Positions 26,450 to 34,879 of a stretch of 64,000 bases of DNA are shown one piece after another; positions within the stretch are counted from its first letter, which is position 1; each line of letters opens with the position of its first letter. Origin of the DNA: Mesorhizobium sp. Root157 (GTDB taxonomy: Bacteria; Pseudomonadota; Alphaproteobacteria; Rhizobiales; Rhizobiaceae); the NCBI RefSeq assembly GCF_001427385.1, contig NZ_LMGJ01000002.1, positions 65,618 to 129,617 on the forward strand. Reading direction: 5' to 3'. A program made the translations under genes and the position numbers. The notes under the pieces were generated by a model. That model worked only from the letters and a program-made list of their open reading frames with translations, was not told the origin of the DNA and ran no database searches.

Positions 26450-26523
26450 GGCAATCGTCGATCCTCACTACGACCTGATGGAATCCAGCGTTGGGGCGGC
26501 GGCTGGGGAATATCGCCACTATG

Positions 26524-27099
26524 CTAACCGCCCGCATGGCTGGAGGCCTTGCTCGCGCTAAAACGGTGCACGTCTAAAAAAGCGGGCCTGAACGAAGGAC
26601 AGACGGCAGGATCGGTTTCGATCCTCCCTGCACCTATCAGATCGAGACAATAGGGAACGGCGGGGAAGACGGCGTGAAGACACACGTCGATAGCCGAGGG
26701 CTTTCCGGGCAGGTTGATGACCAGCGTGCGACCACGTATGCCGGCAGTCTGCCGGGAAAGTATCGCGGTTGGAACCTTGGCCAAGCTTGCCTGTCGCATC
26801 AGTTCGCCGAAGCCAGGAAGTTCCTTAGTGACGATTTTACGCATCGCCTCGGGGGTAAGGTCACGGGGGGAAGGACCAGTGCCGCCCGTCGTCAGCACGA
26901 GATCGGCGTTGTCACGGTCACATAACGCTACTAAAGCGTCTCCGACGCTTTCGACACCATCTGATACGGTACGGCGGAGGCATTCGAAGGGGCTTGCGAT
27001 GGCGGCACGCAGCCAACTTTCCGTGGCTGGACCACCCAGATCCTCATAGTCGCCGCGGCTGGCGCGATCCGATACAGTCAAGATGGCGACCAGCGTCAT
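26524..27099 (-). CDS. mogA: MogA, molybdopterin adenylyltransferase
   Basis: 191 residues, close to the usual MogA length. It activates molybdopterin by adenylation before molybdenum insertion. Motifs: VAILTVSDRASRGDYEDLGG, NADLVLTTGGTGPSPRDLTP (the TTGGTG nucleotide loop) and INLPGKPSAIDVCL. It starts 12 bp after the end of ubiV, so it is in the ubiTUV operon. This links quinone synthesis to molybdoenzymes of anaerobic respiration such as nitrate reductase, none of which are in the window. Confidence 0.92.
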   Translation of the reverse strand: MTLVAILTVSDRASRGDYEDLGGPATESWLRAAIASPFECLRRTVSDGVESVGDALVALCDRDNADLVLTTGGTGPSPRDLTPEAMRKIVTKELPGFGELMRQASLAKVPTAILSRQTAGIRGRTLVINLPGKPSAIDVCLHAVFPAVPYCLDLIGAGRIETDPAVCPSFRPAFLDVHRFSASKASSHAGG

Positions 27100-27111
27100 T
27101 TGCTGTTTTCC

Positions 27112-28011
27112 TCACGTGGTGACGGGTGGCCGTGACCCGGCTTCACCTCGAGCGTAGCCGTCCACGAGGTGCCCTGGCAGTTCAAGGCAGGAAAGCACGA
27201 AACGGGCGGACTCCGGGTCCTGTGTTTCGTCGAGCACGGAGCGGTAGGTGCGCGCCACCTCCACCATGTCGCAGTCGTGCGGGGATAGCCTCAGCCGCCT
27301 TATGCCTTGGCGGATAAGCGTTACCGGCTCGAACAGCGCGGCGTGCACCTCGGCCGACAGCGTCTGCACGCCGTTGATGGCCAGAAAGGACTGATCATCC
27401 AGCGTGTCAACAGCCAGTCCGTCGGGATCCTGCTCACAGGTGAACTGGCATGAATCCTTATGCAGTCCATGCAGCCTGGCGTGATAGCAGCGCCCTGACA
27501 GGGCCAGCGGCAGGCGGCCGAAGGCGAAAAGCTCGAGCTCAATCTCCGGGCAGGCAGAGGCGATGGTTCCCACCGTGCCCAGCGACAGTTCGACCGGCGG
27601 GCAGATGGTGTGGGCCCCATGACGCGCGAGGAAGCGCGCCGTGGCCTCGTTGTAGACGTTGAGGAATGGGCCGGTGACGAAGGGCTTGCCACTGCGGGCA
27701 GGCAGGGCGGTGATGTCGTTGATCTCGACCAGCCGTTCGTCGATGCACAATTCGGCGATGGCCTTGCGCTCGCGCACTGTGGCCGGCGCGGCCAGCGTGG
27801 AAAGCACCACCTGCTTGCCGCCGCGCTCCAGCCTTTCGATGATTTCGGGCCAGATGGGATCGGAAAATGGCATGCGTTTGCCGCACACGACCTCGCCGAC
27901 ATGGACACGGTCCACTGGCGCCTCGTCGGCGATGCGGAAATAGAAATTGCGCAGCCGCTCCGCCGGCCAGTGGAAGAACAGCGGACCAAGCGTTAGGGCG
28001 ACCTGTGTCAT
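27112..28011 (-). CDS. ubiV: UbiV, oxygen-independent ubiquinone hydroxylation (U32 family)
   Basis: 299 residues of the U32 peptidase-like family. The four cluster cysteines of UbiV are visible: EVVCGKRM near residue 43, then SGRCYHARLHGLHKDSCQFT and CEQD (C-x12-C-x3-C). With UbiU it forms a [4Fe-4S] heterodimer that hydroxylates the quinone ring using prephenate instead of oxygen. Three bases separate it from ubiU and 12 from mogA. A truncated relative exists at 46555. Confidence 0.93.
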   Translation of the reverse strand: MTQVALTLGPLFFHWPAERLRNFYFRIADEAPVDRVHVGEVVCGKRMPFSDPIWPEIIERLERGGKQVVLSTLAAPATVRERKAIAELCIDERLVEINDITALPARSGKPFVTGPFLNVYNEATARFLARHGAHTICPPVELSLGTVGTIASACPEIELELFAFGRLPLALSGRCYHARLHGLHKDSCQFTCEQDPDGLAVDTLDDQSFLAINGVQTLSAEVHAALFEPVTLIRQGIRRLRLSPHDCDMVEVARTYRSVLDETQDPESARFVLSCLELPGHLVDGYARGEAGSRPPVTT

Positions 28012-28014
28012 GGT

Positions 28015-29016
28015 CTATCTCCAGATCTTGCGGTAGGCGCCGGTGGTCTGACGTCCGCCTTCGGACAGGCTGGCGAGGATGCTGTCGATCTCGGTCGCAT
28101 CCTCGCCCTGTTCGGCCGCATCGACGGCCTTCCGGAAGGCGCGTACGACCTCGGTGACATAGCCCTTGCCGCGCTGACGTCCTTCGATCTTGAGGGCGGT
28201 CACGCCCGCCGCCCTGAACGCCACGATCATGCTGCCGGCATTGAGGCTGACTGGATCCTCGAACAGGTAGCCGGCCTTGTCTCCCGCCTTGAACCTGCCC
28301 TTGCACAAGGTCGGATAGCCGGCAGGTTCGCCTGGCGCATAGCGGTCGATGGTGAAGCCGGCGAGCCGCGCCGCCGTGCCGTCGCGGTCCTCATCATAGC
28401 TCACCATCTCGGGCGGCGAGCAGACGCCATTGAGATTGGGTGAGCGGCCGGCGGCGTAGGAAGAAAGATAACACCGGCCCTCAATCATCACGCACAACCC
28501 GCCGAACACAAAAGCCTCGGTTTCCACCGTGATGGCGCGGTTGAGGGCGGCGATTTCCTGTACCGAGAGCACACGCGGCAGAACTACACGGCGCACATTG
28601 AAGGCGTCGGCATAAAACCCTATCGATTCCGGTGTTGCCGCCGCGGCTTGCACGGACAAATGCAGGCGGGTGTCCGGGTGTTGGGTGGCCATGTGATCGA
28701 GCACGGCGATATCGGCGGCGATTACCGCATTGGCCCCGCAGGACGCGGCCGTATCGGCGGCCCGGCGCCAGGGATCGGTGTCGCCAGCGCGCGCGAATGT
28801 GTTGATGGCGACCAGCACCTTGGAGCCATGGGCATGGGCGAAGCGGACCCCTTCGGCCAATTCCTGCGGCGAGAAGTTGAGGCCGGGAAAATTGCGCGCA
28901 TTGGTCTCGTCGCGAAAGCCGCAATAGACGGAATCGGCGCCTGCCTGTACGGCCGCTCGTAGTGCGGAAGGCGTGCCGGCAGGGCAGACAAGCTCCATCC
29001 TGCTGCTTGTTGTCAT
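28015..29016 (-). CDS. ubiU: UbiU, oxygen-independent ubiquinone hydroxylation (U32 family)
   Basis: 333 residues. Hallmarks: MELVCPAGTPSALRAAVQAG, SVYCGFRDETNARNFPGLNF, and the four cluster cysteines in GGLCVMIEGRCYLSSYAAGR, LNGVCSPPEMV and PTLCKGRF. Partner of UbiV; both are needed for anaerobic ubiquinone synthesis. Its ATG overlaps the ubiT stop (ATGA), giving tight coupling ubiT-ubiU-ubiV. Confidence 0.94.
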   Translation of the reverse strand: MTTSSRMELVCPAGTPSALRAAVQAGADSVYCGFRDETNARNFPGLNFSPQELAEGVRFAHAHGSKVLVAINTFARAGDTDPWRRAADTAASCGANAVIAADIAVLDHMATQHPDTRLHLSVQAAAATPESIGFYADAFNVRRVVLPRVLSVQEIAALNRAITVETEAFVFGGLCVMIEGRCYLSSYAAGRSPNLNGVCSPPEMVSYDEDRDGTAARLAGFTIDRYAPGEPAGYPTLCKGRFKAGDKAGYLFEDPVSLNAGSMIVAFRAAGVTALKIEGRQRGKGYVTEVVRAFRKAVDAAEQGEDATEIDSILASLSEGGRQTTGAYRKIWR

Positions 29017-29564
29017 GAATCTGTCCTTTCGCGCCTATGTGTGCCGGTGACGATCTGGCGGGCGAGCGAAAGCCCACCCAATATGCCCGAATCGGCGAAG
29101 CGGGCGACGTTGCCGCCGAGGCCTAGCAGGTCGGAGGGTCGCAGTTCGGCATCCTCAATGGCGTTGCGCAACGCCACTACCGCTTCGGTGCGGCCGCTGA
29201 CGGAGATGGCGCGGTGGAAGAACAGCGCATCGCCATCCAGCGAGCCGTCGAGAATACCGAGCAGAAGCAGGATCGGGCCTCGGATCACGACATCGGAGGG
29301 CAGCGCGCCGTTTTTGCCAGTGGTGTGCACCAGAGCGGCGCGGCCGTCGGGCACGACATGGAAGATAAAGGGCAGGTCGGTCGGATCGATGAGGAAGTGC
29401 GCCTTGCAGAATTCGCCGAGCCGTTCGAAGGCTTCCGGCCGCCGCTGGGCGAGTGACCGCATCGCCTGCGTCAGCAGCGGGCCGAGCGGCCGGCCGGAAA
29501 AGGCCGGCAGGAAGCGCCGGATCGGCTCAGGCAGGCTGGCATCTTTGTTGGGGTCGAGCACCAT
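29013..29564 (-). CDS. ubiT: UbiT, SCP2-domain lipid carrier for anaerobic ubiquinone synthesis
   Basis: 183 residues with an SCP2 sterol-carrier fold (FHVVPDGRAALVHTTGKNGA, VVIRGPILLLLGILDGSLDG, DALFFHRAISVSGRTEAVVA). UbiT is the anaerobic counterpart of UbiJ and binds lipid intermediates. GAGGAG precedes the ATG. First gene of ubiTUV-mogA, with a TTG-N8-CAA box 60-73 bp upstream. Confidence 0.9.
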   Translation of the reverse strand: MVLDPNKDASLPEPIRRFLPAFSGRPLGPLLTQAMRSLAQRRPEAFERLGEFCKAHFLIDPTDLPFIFHVVPDGRAALVHTTGKNGALPSDVVIRGPILLLLGILDGSLDGDALFFHRAISVSGRTEAVVALRNAIEDAELRPSDLLGLGGNVARFADSGILGGLSLARQIVTGTHRRERTDS

Positions 29565-29623
29565 CGGCTCCTCGGGAGTGCGGCAGGATAGGCTGACTGT
29601 AGGAGGGACGACGGTAAAATGAC

Positions 29624-29637
29624 TTGCGCTGGATCAA
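29624..29637. promoter_or_regulatory. FNR/NnrR-type box between ubiT and DUF6455
   Basis: TTGCGCTGGATCAA, that is TTG-N8-CAA with one NNR-like (TTGCG) and one FNR-like (ATCAA) half. It is placed 60 bp upstream of ubiT and 120 bp upstream of the divergent DUF6455 gene. ubiUV is FNR-dependent in E. coli, so this is plausible. Confidence 0.6.
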
Positions 29638-29757
29638 CAAAAGCAACATTCGGTGAGGGTTGCCGTCCGCAGTTGCGGCCAACGGGCACATCGCGCCCCG
29701 TTCAGTCACGATCTACACTCTCGGCACAATCGTCCGGCCCCGCACAGGGAGGCAGTC

Positions 29758-30018
29758 ATGTCTTGCGATGCACGACGCTGGCCGCTGACGGATCAGGTCT
29801 GGCGCCAGTTCGGCCAGTTCGATCTTGTCATGGGAGGCACTCGGGTAGACCCTGTTCTCGCCGCGCGCAAAGAAGCGGGTGCGGCCATCGCCCGGGCACG
29901 CAATATCTGTCTCGTCTGCCTCCACCAGAAGCGATGTCGGTCCCTGCTGGAGCATGACGAAGCGGACGCGATAATGGCTTTCTGCCCCAATGCCGGCTTT
30001 TTCGATCAATGCCGGTGA
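29758..30018 (+). CDS. DUF6455-like small cysteine-rich protein
   Basis: 86 residues with the pattern CLVCLHQKRCRSLLEHDEAD, then AFCPNAGFF, so four cysteines (C-x2-C-x5-C and a final C) that could bind a metal or Fe-S cluster. This matches the DUF6455 family found in rhizobial denitrification regions. GGGAGG lies just before the ATG. It is divergent from ubiTUV and shares the FNR/NnrR box. A longer relative is at 46145. Confidence 0.72.
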   Translation: MSCDARRWPLTDQVWRQFGQFDLVMGGTRVDPVLAARKEAGAAIARARNICLVCLHQKRCRSLLEHDEADAIMAFCPNAGFFDQCR

Positions 30019-30091
30019 CGCGAACCCAGAAAAATCCGGAACACGAAGCACAACAGCTGAAGATTAGGGATCGCGTGTACTGCGACGGTCT

Positions 30092-30105
30092 TTGACCGGG
30101 CGCAA
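30092..30105. promoter_or_regulatory. FNR/NnrR-type box upstream of ubiD
   Basis: TTGACCGGGCGCAA, TTG-N8-CAA. Centred about 63 bp before the ubiD ATG, which fits an activator at -41.5 with a short leader. Confidence 0.58.
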
Positions 30106-30161
30106 CGCCAAGCCTCGCGCTGCATGATACGGGCGGTATCAGCGGTCAGGGAGCGCCCTTC

Positions 30162-31667
30162 ATGCATCAGCGTACTCTTCCTCTTTTTCCGACCCTCGGT
30201 GCCTTCCTTGCCTATTTGAAGGAGCGGGACGAACTCGAGACCATTGCTGCACCTATCTCCATGCATCTGGAGATCACTGAACTGCATCGCCGGGTGATCC
30301 TTGCCGACGGCCCGGCCCTGAATCTGGCTGGTGCACTCGACCGAGATGGCAATCCAGCTAGAATGCCTGTGGTGACGAACCTGTTCGGAACCGCGAGACG
30401 GGTCGCCTGGGGGCTTGGTACCGATGTCGAGGGCCTTGAGGCACTAGGAGAGATGCTGGCTTTCATGCGCTCGCCACAGCCGCCGCAGACTCTGCGCCAG
30501 GCGCGTACGATGCTGCCGGCGGCCCGCGGCGCCTTGCGGGCGCGGCCAAAGAAAATCGCCCCGTCCTGGGAATGGCGGGAGGCAGACCCGGACTTTTCGC
30601 TCCTGCCGGTGCAGACCTGCTGGCCGGGCGATGCCGGGCCGCTGATTACCTGGCCGGTGGTCGTCACCCGTCCGCCGGGTGCGGACGACCCAACTGCCTA
30701 CAACCTCGGCATTTACCGCATGCAGGTTATCGGCCGCGATCGCGCCATACTGCGCTGGCTGCCGATGCGAGGCGGCGCGGCGCACCATCGGCGATGGCGG
30801 GAGCGAGGAGAAGAGATGCCGGTGGCAGTCGTGATCGGCGCGGATCCGGCGACGCTGCTCGGCGCAGTCATGCCGGCTCCAGAGGGCGTGTCGGAGCTGG
30901 CGCTGGCCGGCATGATCGGCAACCGGCGCGCAGCGGTAGCCGCGTGCGCGACCATCCCGCTTCATGTGCCCGCGAGCGCTGAGATCGTGCTGGAGGGCAC
31001 GGTCTCGGCAACGGAGACGGCGCTCGAGGGACCTTTCGGCGATCATACCGGCTATTACAATGCGCCCGAGCACTATCCGGTCTTCACGCTGAAGCGGCTT
31101 TGCCTACGCGATGGTGCAAGCTACCTCACCACATTCACCGGCCGTGCGCCGGACGAGCCGTCCGTTCTGGGCGCCACGCTACTCGAGGTGTTCAAACCGT
31201 TGCTGCGGCAGGCGATCCCCGAGATCGTGGACGTGTGGATGCCGCCGGAGGCCTGCTCCTACCGAATCGCCGTGATTGCTATCGCCAAGAGATATGCCGG
31301 GCAGGCGCGGCGCGTGATGATGGGTTTCTGGTCGCTGCTGCCGCAGTTCTCGATGACCAAGACGATCATCGTGGTGGATGACGACATCGACATCCGTTCA
31401 TGGGACGATGTGATGTGGGCGCTCTCCACGCGGATGGACCCTTCACGCGATCTGCTTCTGGTGGAGCGAACGCCGGTCGATCCGCTTGACTTCGCTTCGC
31501 CTCTGGAAGGGCTTGGCGGCAAGATGGGCCTCGATGCCACGTGCAAGATCGGTTCCGAGACCAGTCGGGAATGGGGCGTTAAGCTGGCGATGGACATTGG
31601 GATCACGGAACGGATCGCTGCGCGTTGGTGGGAGTTCTTTCCGGCAAGACAAGGGAACACGCCATGA
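30162..31667 (+). CDS. ubiD: UbiD-family prenylated-FMN decarboxylase
   Basis: 501 residues, the usual UbiD length. Removes the carboxyl group of polyprenyl-4-hydroxybenzoate in ubiquinone synthesis, or a related aromatic acid. Visible conserved parts: LFGTARRVAWGLGTDVEGLE, ITWPVVVTRPPGADDPTAYN, LEGPFGDHTGYYNAPEHYPV (catalytic region with the E-G-P-F-G-D-H-T-G hallmark) and DDDIDIRSWDDVMWALSTRM. It overlaps ubiX by 4 bp. Next to ubiTUV this pair looks like a dedicated anaerobic ubiquinone module. Confidence 0.94.
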   Translation: MHQRTLPLFPTLGAFLAYLKERDELETIAAPISMHLEITELHRRVILADGPALNLAGALDRDGNPARMPVVTNLFGTARRVAWGLGTDVEGLEALGEMLAFMRSPQPPQTLRQARTMLPAARGALRARPKKIAPSWEWREADPDFSLLPVQTCWPGDAGPLITWPVVVTRPPGADDPTAYNLGIYRMQVIGRDRAILRWLPMRGGAAHHRRWRERGEEMPVAVVIGADPATLLGAVMPAPEGVSELALAGMIGNRRAAVAACATIPLHVPASAEIVLEGTVSATETALEGPFGDHTGYYNAPEHYPVFTLKRLCLRDGASYLTTFTGRAPDEPSVLGATLLEVFKPLLRQAIPEIVDVWMPPEACSYRIAVIAIAKRYAGQARRVMMGFWSLLPQFSMTKTIIVVDDDIDIRSWDDVMWALSTRMDPSRDLLLVERTPVDPLDFASPLEGLGGKMGLDATCKIGSETSREWGVKLAMDIGITERIAARWWEFFPARQGNTP

Positions 31668-32245
31668 CGGCGGCGCGATTGATCGTCGGCGTTACCGGTG
31701 CTTCGGGTTCAGTGCTGGCATTGGAGACGCTGCGCCAGCTTGGCGGTGCGGGTGTCGAGACGCATCTTGTGGTGACGAGTGGCGCGCGCATGACTATTTC
31801 TCACGAACTGGGCCGCGAAGGCCTGAGCCGATTGAACGAGGCGGCTACCTATGTCCATGCGCCCCGCAATCTGGCCGCACCCATCGCCAGCGGCTCGTTC
31901 CGCACCGCAGGCATGATCGTGGTGCCGTGCTCGATGCGCAGCCTGGCGGCTATGGCGCATGGGCTGGGCGACAATCTTTTGACAAGGGCCGCCGATGTCG
32001 TGCTGAAGGAAAAGCGCCGGCTGGTGGTAGCGCCGCGTGAGGCGCCGCTGCACGAAGGTCATCTCGAAGCTATGCTACGGCTTGCCAGGTTGGGCGCCGT
32101 CATTGCCCCGCCTGTGCCGCCGTTCTACGCTCGACCAGTGACCATGGACGATCTGGTGCGTGAAATCGCAGCCCGGCTGGTGCAATGGGCCGGCATCGAT
32201 CCCGGCCGCTGCATGACGCGTTGGGGCGAGGGTTCGACTGTGTAA
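31664..32245 (+). CDS. ubiX: UbiX, flavin prenyltransferase
   Basis: 193 residues. Makes the prenylated FMN cofactor that UbiD needs. Motifs: LIVGVTGASGSVLALETLRQ, VVTSGARMTI, SFRTAGMIVVPCSMRSLAAM with the flavin-site Ser/Met, and LKEKRRLVVAPREAPLHEGH (the R-E-x-P-L signature). The start ATG overlaps the ubiD stop. Confidence 0.95.
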   Translation: MTAARLIVGVTGASGSVLALETLRQLGGAGVETHLVVTSGARMTISHELGREGLSRLNEAATYVHAPRNLAAPIASGSFRTAGMIVVPCSMRSLAAMAHGLGDNLLTRAADVVLKEKRRLVVAPREAPLHEGHLEAMLRLARLGAVIAPPVPPFYARPVTMDDLVREIAARLVQWAGIDPGRCMTRWGEGSTV

Positions 32246-32541
32246 GCGTAGGCTCTACACCCTGCCGCCTATACGGCGAAGACCTTGCCGTGCGCGACAA
32301 AACAAGGAGAGATCGCGGTAGCTCGTAGCGCACCTCGGCAGCGCATTCGGACCGGGCTGGATGCAGGATGGTATGAACCAGCGTCGGATGACAGGCCATC
32401 AAACGCAGCAGGCCGGGTTCAACCTTTTCCGTAGACACGGGCATTTCGCCCTCTGATCGAGAACGGCAATCACGGCTACGCATATTCTTCTCCCGATATC
32501 ACGCACAGATTGGTGACTGGGAACTGACTTGGACGACTGGG
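32246..32541. other. Spacer after ubiX
   Basis: About 296 bp. A minus-strand open stretch includes PVSTEKVEPGLLRLMACHPT and a following HTILHP, which reads like coding sequence but loses sense near 32330 where it would run into ubiX. It may be the N-terminal fragment of a lost gene; no family assigned. Confidence 0.35.
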
Positions 32542-32934
32542 TTACGTCGTCTCCTGGCCACTCTCTACGGCTTCGGACAGTTGCCGCATTGAATAGGCGC
32601 CTTCATGAGCGATCTTGGCGATATCATCGAACAGAAGCGCGATGTCCACATAGACGCTGCGGTCCTGCTCCGTCGGTTCCAACTCATCCAGATCGTTCAG
32701 GTAGTAACGCATTGTCTCGATCTGCTCGCGGCAATGGCGGGCGTCAAGAAGATGCTTGTGTATAGTGCGCTGGCGCTCAAGCACGGTGAAGTGCGCCAGT
32801 GTTTCATCGAGTTTGGGTTTGCACTCGCAATCCAATGGCGCTTCCTTGATCTCGGCCGTCAGCCTTGCGACGATTGCCATTTCGGTGAGAAGCCTCGACC
32901 CATCGGGGCCCTGGTAGGGATTGGTATTCTTCAT
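32542..32934 (-). CDS. Hypothetical protein with an LDCxC motif, related to the broken gene at 48712
   Basis: 130 residues from an ATG with GGGAAGG upstream (rc). Helical and acidic: RLTAEIKEAPLDCECKPKLD, ETLAHFTVLERQRTIHKHLL, then IETMRYYLNDLDELEPTEQD. No known family recognised. It shares a collinear pattern with the frame at 48712 (LDCxC, LDE-LA-F--RER, LNDLD), so a small gene family is present twice in this region. It sits just after hemN on the same strand, 92 bp away, and could be in that unit. Confidence 0.6.
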   Translation of the reverse strand: MKNTNPYQGPDGSRLLTEMAIVARLTAEIKEAPLDCECKPKLDETLAHFTVLERQRTIHKHLLDARHCREQIETMRYYLNDLDELEPTEQDRSVYVDIALLFDDIAKIAHEGAYSMRQLSEAVESGQETT

Positions 32935-33026
32935 TTTCACCTTCCCTGGTTGGCGCGCATCATCATAGCCGATCCATTCATCGCTCCTTTGCGCCGGCGC
33001 AAATGAGGCTACGGTAACCGGCCCGA

Positions 33027-34394
33027 TCATGCAGCTTTTCCATGGACACGCGGCGAGGCGCCCGGATAGGCATCAAAAGCAGCTGCCGCCGCGCGGACAA
33101 GGAAACGATGGTCACCACGTAAGCGGACGATGCCGCCGGCGACATCCAGCACACCGTCCTGCACCAATGCGTCGAGCTTCTGGTTCCCGTCCAAAAGCCG
33201 CGCTGGATCGAAATCGTGCCTGATGCAGATTGCCGGAACGTCGGCCTGAAGGTCGCACATCAGGCGCTCAATGATATCAGCGCGCAGTCGGTCCTCGGCT
33301 GTTAGCAGGTAACCTTTGGTGGTGGCCAGTTGGCCGGCGCCGATGTGTTCAGCATAGCGGCCGAGCGGCACCTCGTTCTGCACATAGCCCTGCGCCGTGC
33401 GGCCGATGGCCGAGGCGCCGAAGCCGATCAGCGTCTGGCAATCGTCGGTCGTGTAGCCCTGGAAGTTGCGCCGCAATTTGCCGGCGGCCTGCGCCAGCGC
33501 GAGATCGTCGTCGGGAAGCGCGAAATGATCCAGGCCGATCTGTCGATAGCCGGCGGCGACCAGCGTCTCGGCGATGGCCAGCGCCTGTTCGCTGCGGGCG
33601 GCGCCGTCGGGAAGGGCCGTCTCGTCGATCATGCGCTGGTGCTTTTTGAAGGATGGCACATGGGCATAGCCGAATACAGCCAGACGGTCGGGGCGCATCG
33701 CGGCGGCGGCCACGGCCGTCTCCACGCAGGAGCGGATGGTCTGATGCGGCAGCCCGTAGATCAGGTCGAAATTGATGCGATCGACCCCGTGCGCGCGCAG
33801 GGCCTGAACGGTTCCAAACGTCTGCCCCTCGCTCTGGATGCGGTTGACCGCCTTCTGCACGATCGGATCAAAACTTTGCACGCCAAGGCTGGCGCGGCGT
33901 ATGCCGGCGCTGCCGAGCGCTGCGGCCATCTCGCTGGTCAGCGTGCGTGGATCGATCTCGACCGCCAGTTCCGCCCCGGGTGTGAAGTCGAAACGGCCGC
34001 GTAGCAGGTCGACCAGCGCGATGAAGTCTGCCGGCTCCACGATGGTCGGCGTACCGCCGCCGAAATGCACCTTCTCGACGGGAAGTGGGTGCGAGATTTT
34101 GGCGGCAACCGTATCGATCTCGGCACGCAGCATGCCGAGATAGTCGACGATGGGCTGGTCCCTGACCGTGATGGTGGTGTGGCAGCCGCAATACCAGCAC
34201 ATGGCACGGCAGAAGGGAATGTGCAGATAGAGCGAGACCGGCTCATCGCCAGGCAGGCTTGCAAGCCAGTCGGCGTAAATTGCGGGACCTATCTCGGGTG
34301 AGAAATGCGGTGCGGTTGGATAGCTCGTATAGCGTGGCAGGCGCGCCTCGCCGTATTTTTGCAGGATGGACGGTCGCAAGGGTGCTTTCTCCAT
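33027..34394 (-). CDS. hemN: HemN, oxygen-independent coproporphyrinogen III oxidase
   Basis: 455 residues, a radical SAM enzyme that makes protoporphyrinogen for heme when oxygen is low. The cluster motif reads CRAMCWYCGCH (C-x3-C-x2-C). Flanking signatures: RYTSYPTAPHF, VSLYLHIPF, VEKVHFGGGTPTIVEPADFI, SLGVQSFDPIVQKAVNRIQS and FDLIYGLPHQT. Start ATG at 34394. A gene for a small SFPASDPPSW protein lies upstream on the same strand with an NsrR-like operator, and hemN is probably read from there. A 5' fragment of another hemN copy is at 47225. Confidence 0.95.
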   Translation of the reverse strand: MEKAPLRPSILQKYGEARLPRYTSYPTAPHFSPEIGPAIYADWLASLPGDEPVSLYLHIPFCRAMCWYCGCHTTITVRDQPIVDYLGMLRAEIDTVAAKISHPLPVEKVHFGGGTPTIVEPADFIALVDLLRGRFDFTPGAELAVEIDPRTLTSEMAAALGSAGIRRASLGVQSFDPIVQKAVNRIQSEGQTFGTVQALRAHGVDRINFDLIYGLPHQTIRSCVETAVAAAAMRPDRLAVFGYAHVPSFKKHQRMIDETALPDGAARSEQALAIAETLVAAGYRQIGLDHFALPDDDLALAQAAGKLRRNFQGYTTDDCQTLIGFGASAIGRTAQGYVQNEVPLGRYAEHIGAGQLATTKGYLLTAEDRLRADIIERLMCDLQADVPAICIRHDFDPARLLDGNQKLDALVQDGVLDVAGGIVRLRGDHRFLVRAAAAAFDAYPGASPRVHGKAA

Positions 34395-34488
34395 TGGTGA
34401 TGAAGAGATTCCTATTTTCTACGGTTCCATGCTTGCGGCGGTGGACCTCTATCTCAAGCCGCATTGCCCCAAGCTTTTCCAGGCATCT

Positions 34489-34731
34489 TCAGAATGCCCT
34501 TTGTTGCGATTTATCTCCCCGACTGCCGGAGGAGAGGCTGTGGGTATTGTCGATATTCGATGGATCGCGGCGCGAGCGGCTGATCCAGGAAGGTGGATCG
34601 CTGGCCGGGAAGGATCCCCAGGACGCCTGTGAAACTTCATCCCAGTCCTCATTTTCAGGCGGATGTCCTGTCACCGCTCCGCTTCCGGGCGGAGTGATCC
34701 TGCGGCTCTCGACATGCCTGTGCCCTCGCAT
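34489..34731 (-). CDS. Small protein with the SFPASDPPSW motif
   Basis: About 80 residues. The line DEVSQASWGSFPASDPPSWI is a motif of many small, uncharacterised proteobacterial proteins. The rest is polar and low in hydrophobics. The start is uncertain: ATG 34731 is used because ATG 34752 falls inside the palindromic operator. It lies about 95 bp upstream of hemN on the same strand and may form a unit with it. Confidence 0.6.
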   Translation of the reverse strand: MRGHRHVESRRITPPGSGAVTGHPPENEDWDEVSQASWGSFPASDPPSWISRSRRDPSNIDNTHSLSSGSRGDKSQQRAF

Positions 34732-34743
34732 CTGGTATTGCTG

Positions 34744-34766
34744 AATATGCATTTCTAATACATATT
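34744..34766. promoter_or_regulatory. NsrR-like palindromic operator 4
   Basis: Arms AATATGCATT and AATACATATT around TCT. Its 23 bp are the exact reverse complement of the core of operator 3 (23466-23488), 11 kb away. It lies between the small-protein/hemN unit (minus) and the UbiH-type pseudogene (plus), so it may control either or both. Confidence 0.78.
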
Positions 34767-34879
34767 AGACGGCGAAGCGCCGGATCGCAATACAGCCTTG
34801 CACCGTCTCGGTAACAATAGCTGCATCGATGAACAGCGGTCACGACAGGCAGCTTGCTACTAAAGCTGGGGACGACAGC

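Noticed and set aside
32100..32483. A 127-codon minus-strand gene after ubiX
   Set aside because: More than a third of it runs antisense through ubiX and the sense is lost there; only a possible short fragment remains.
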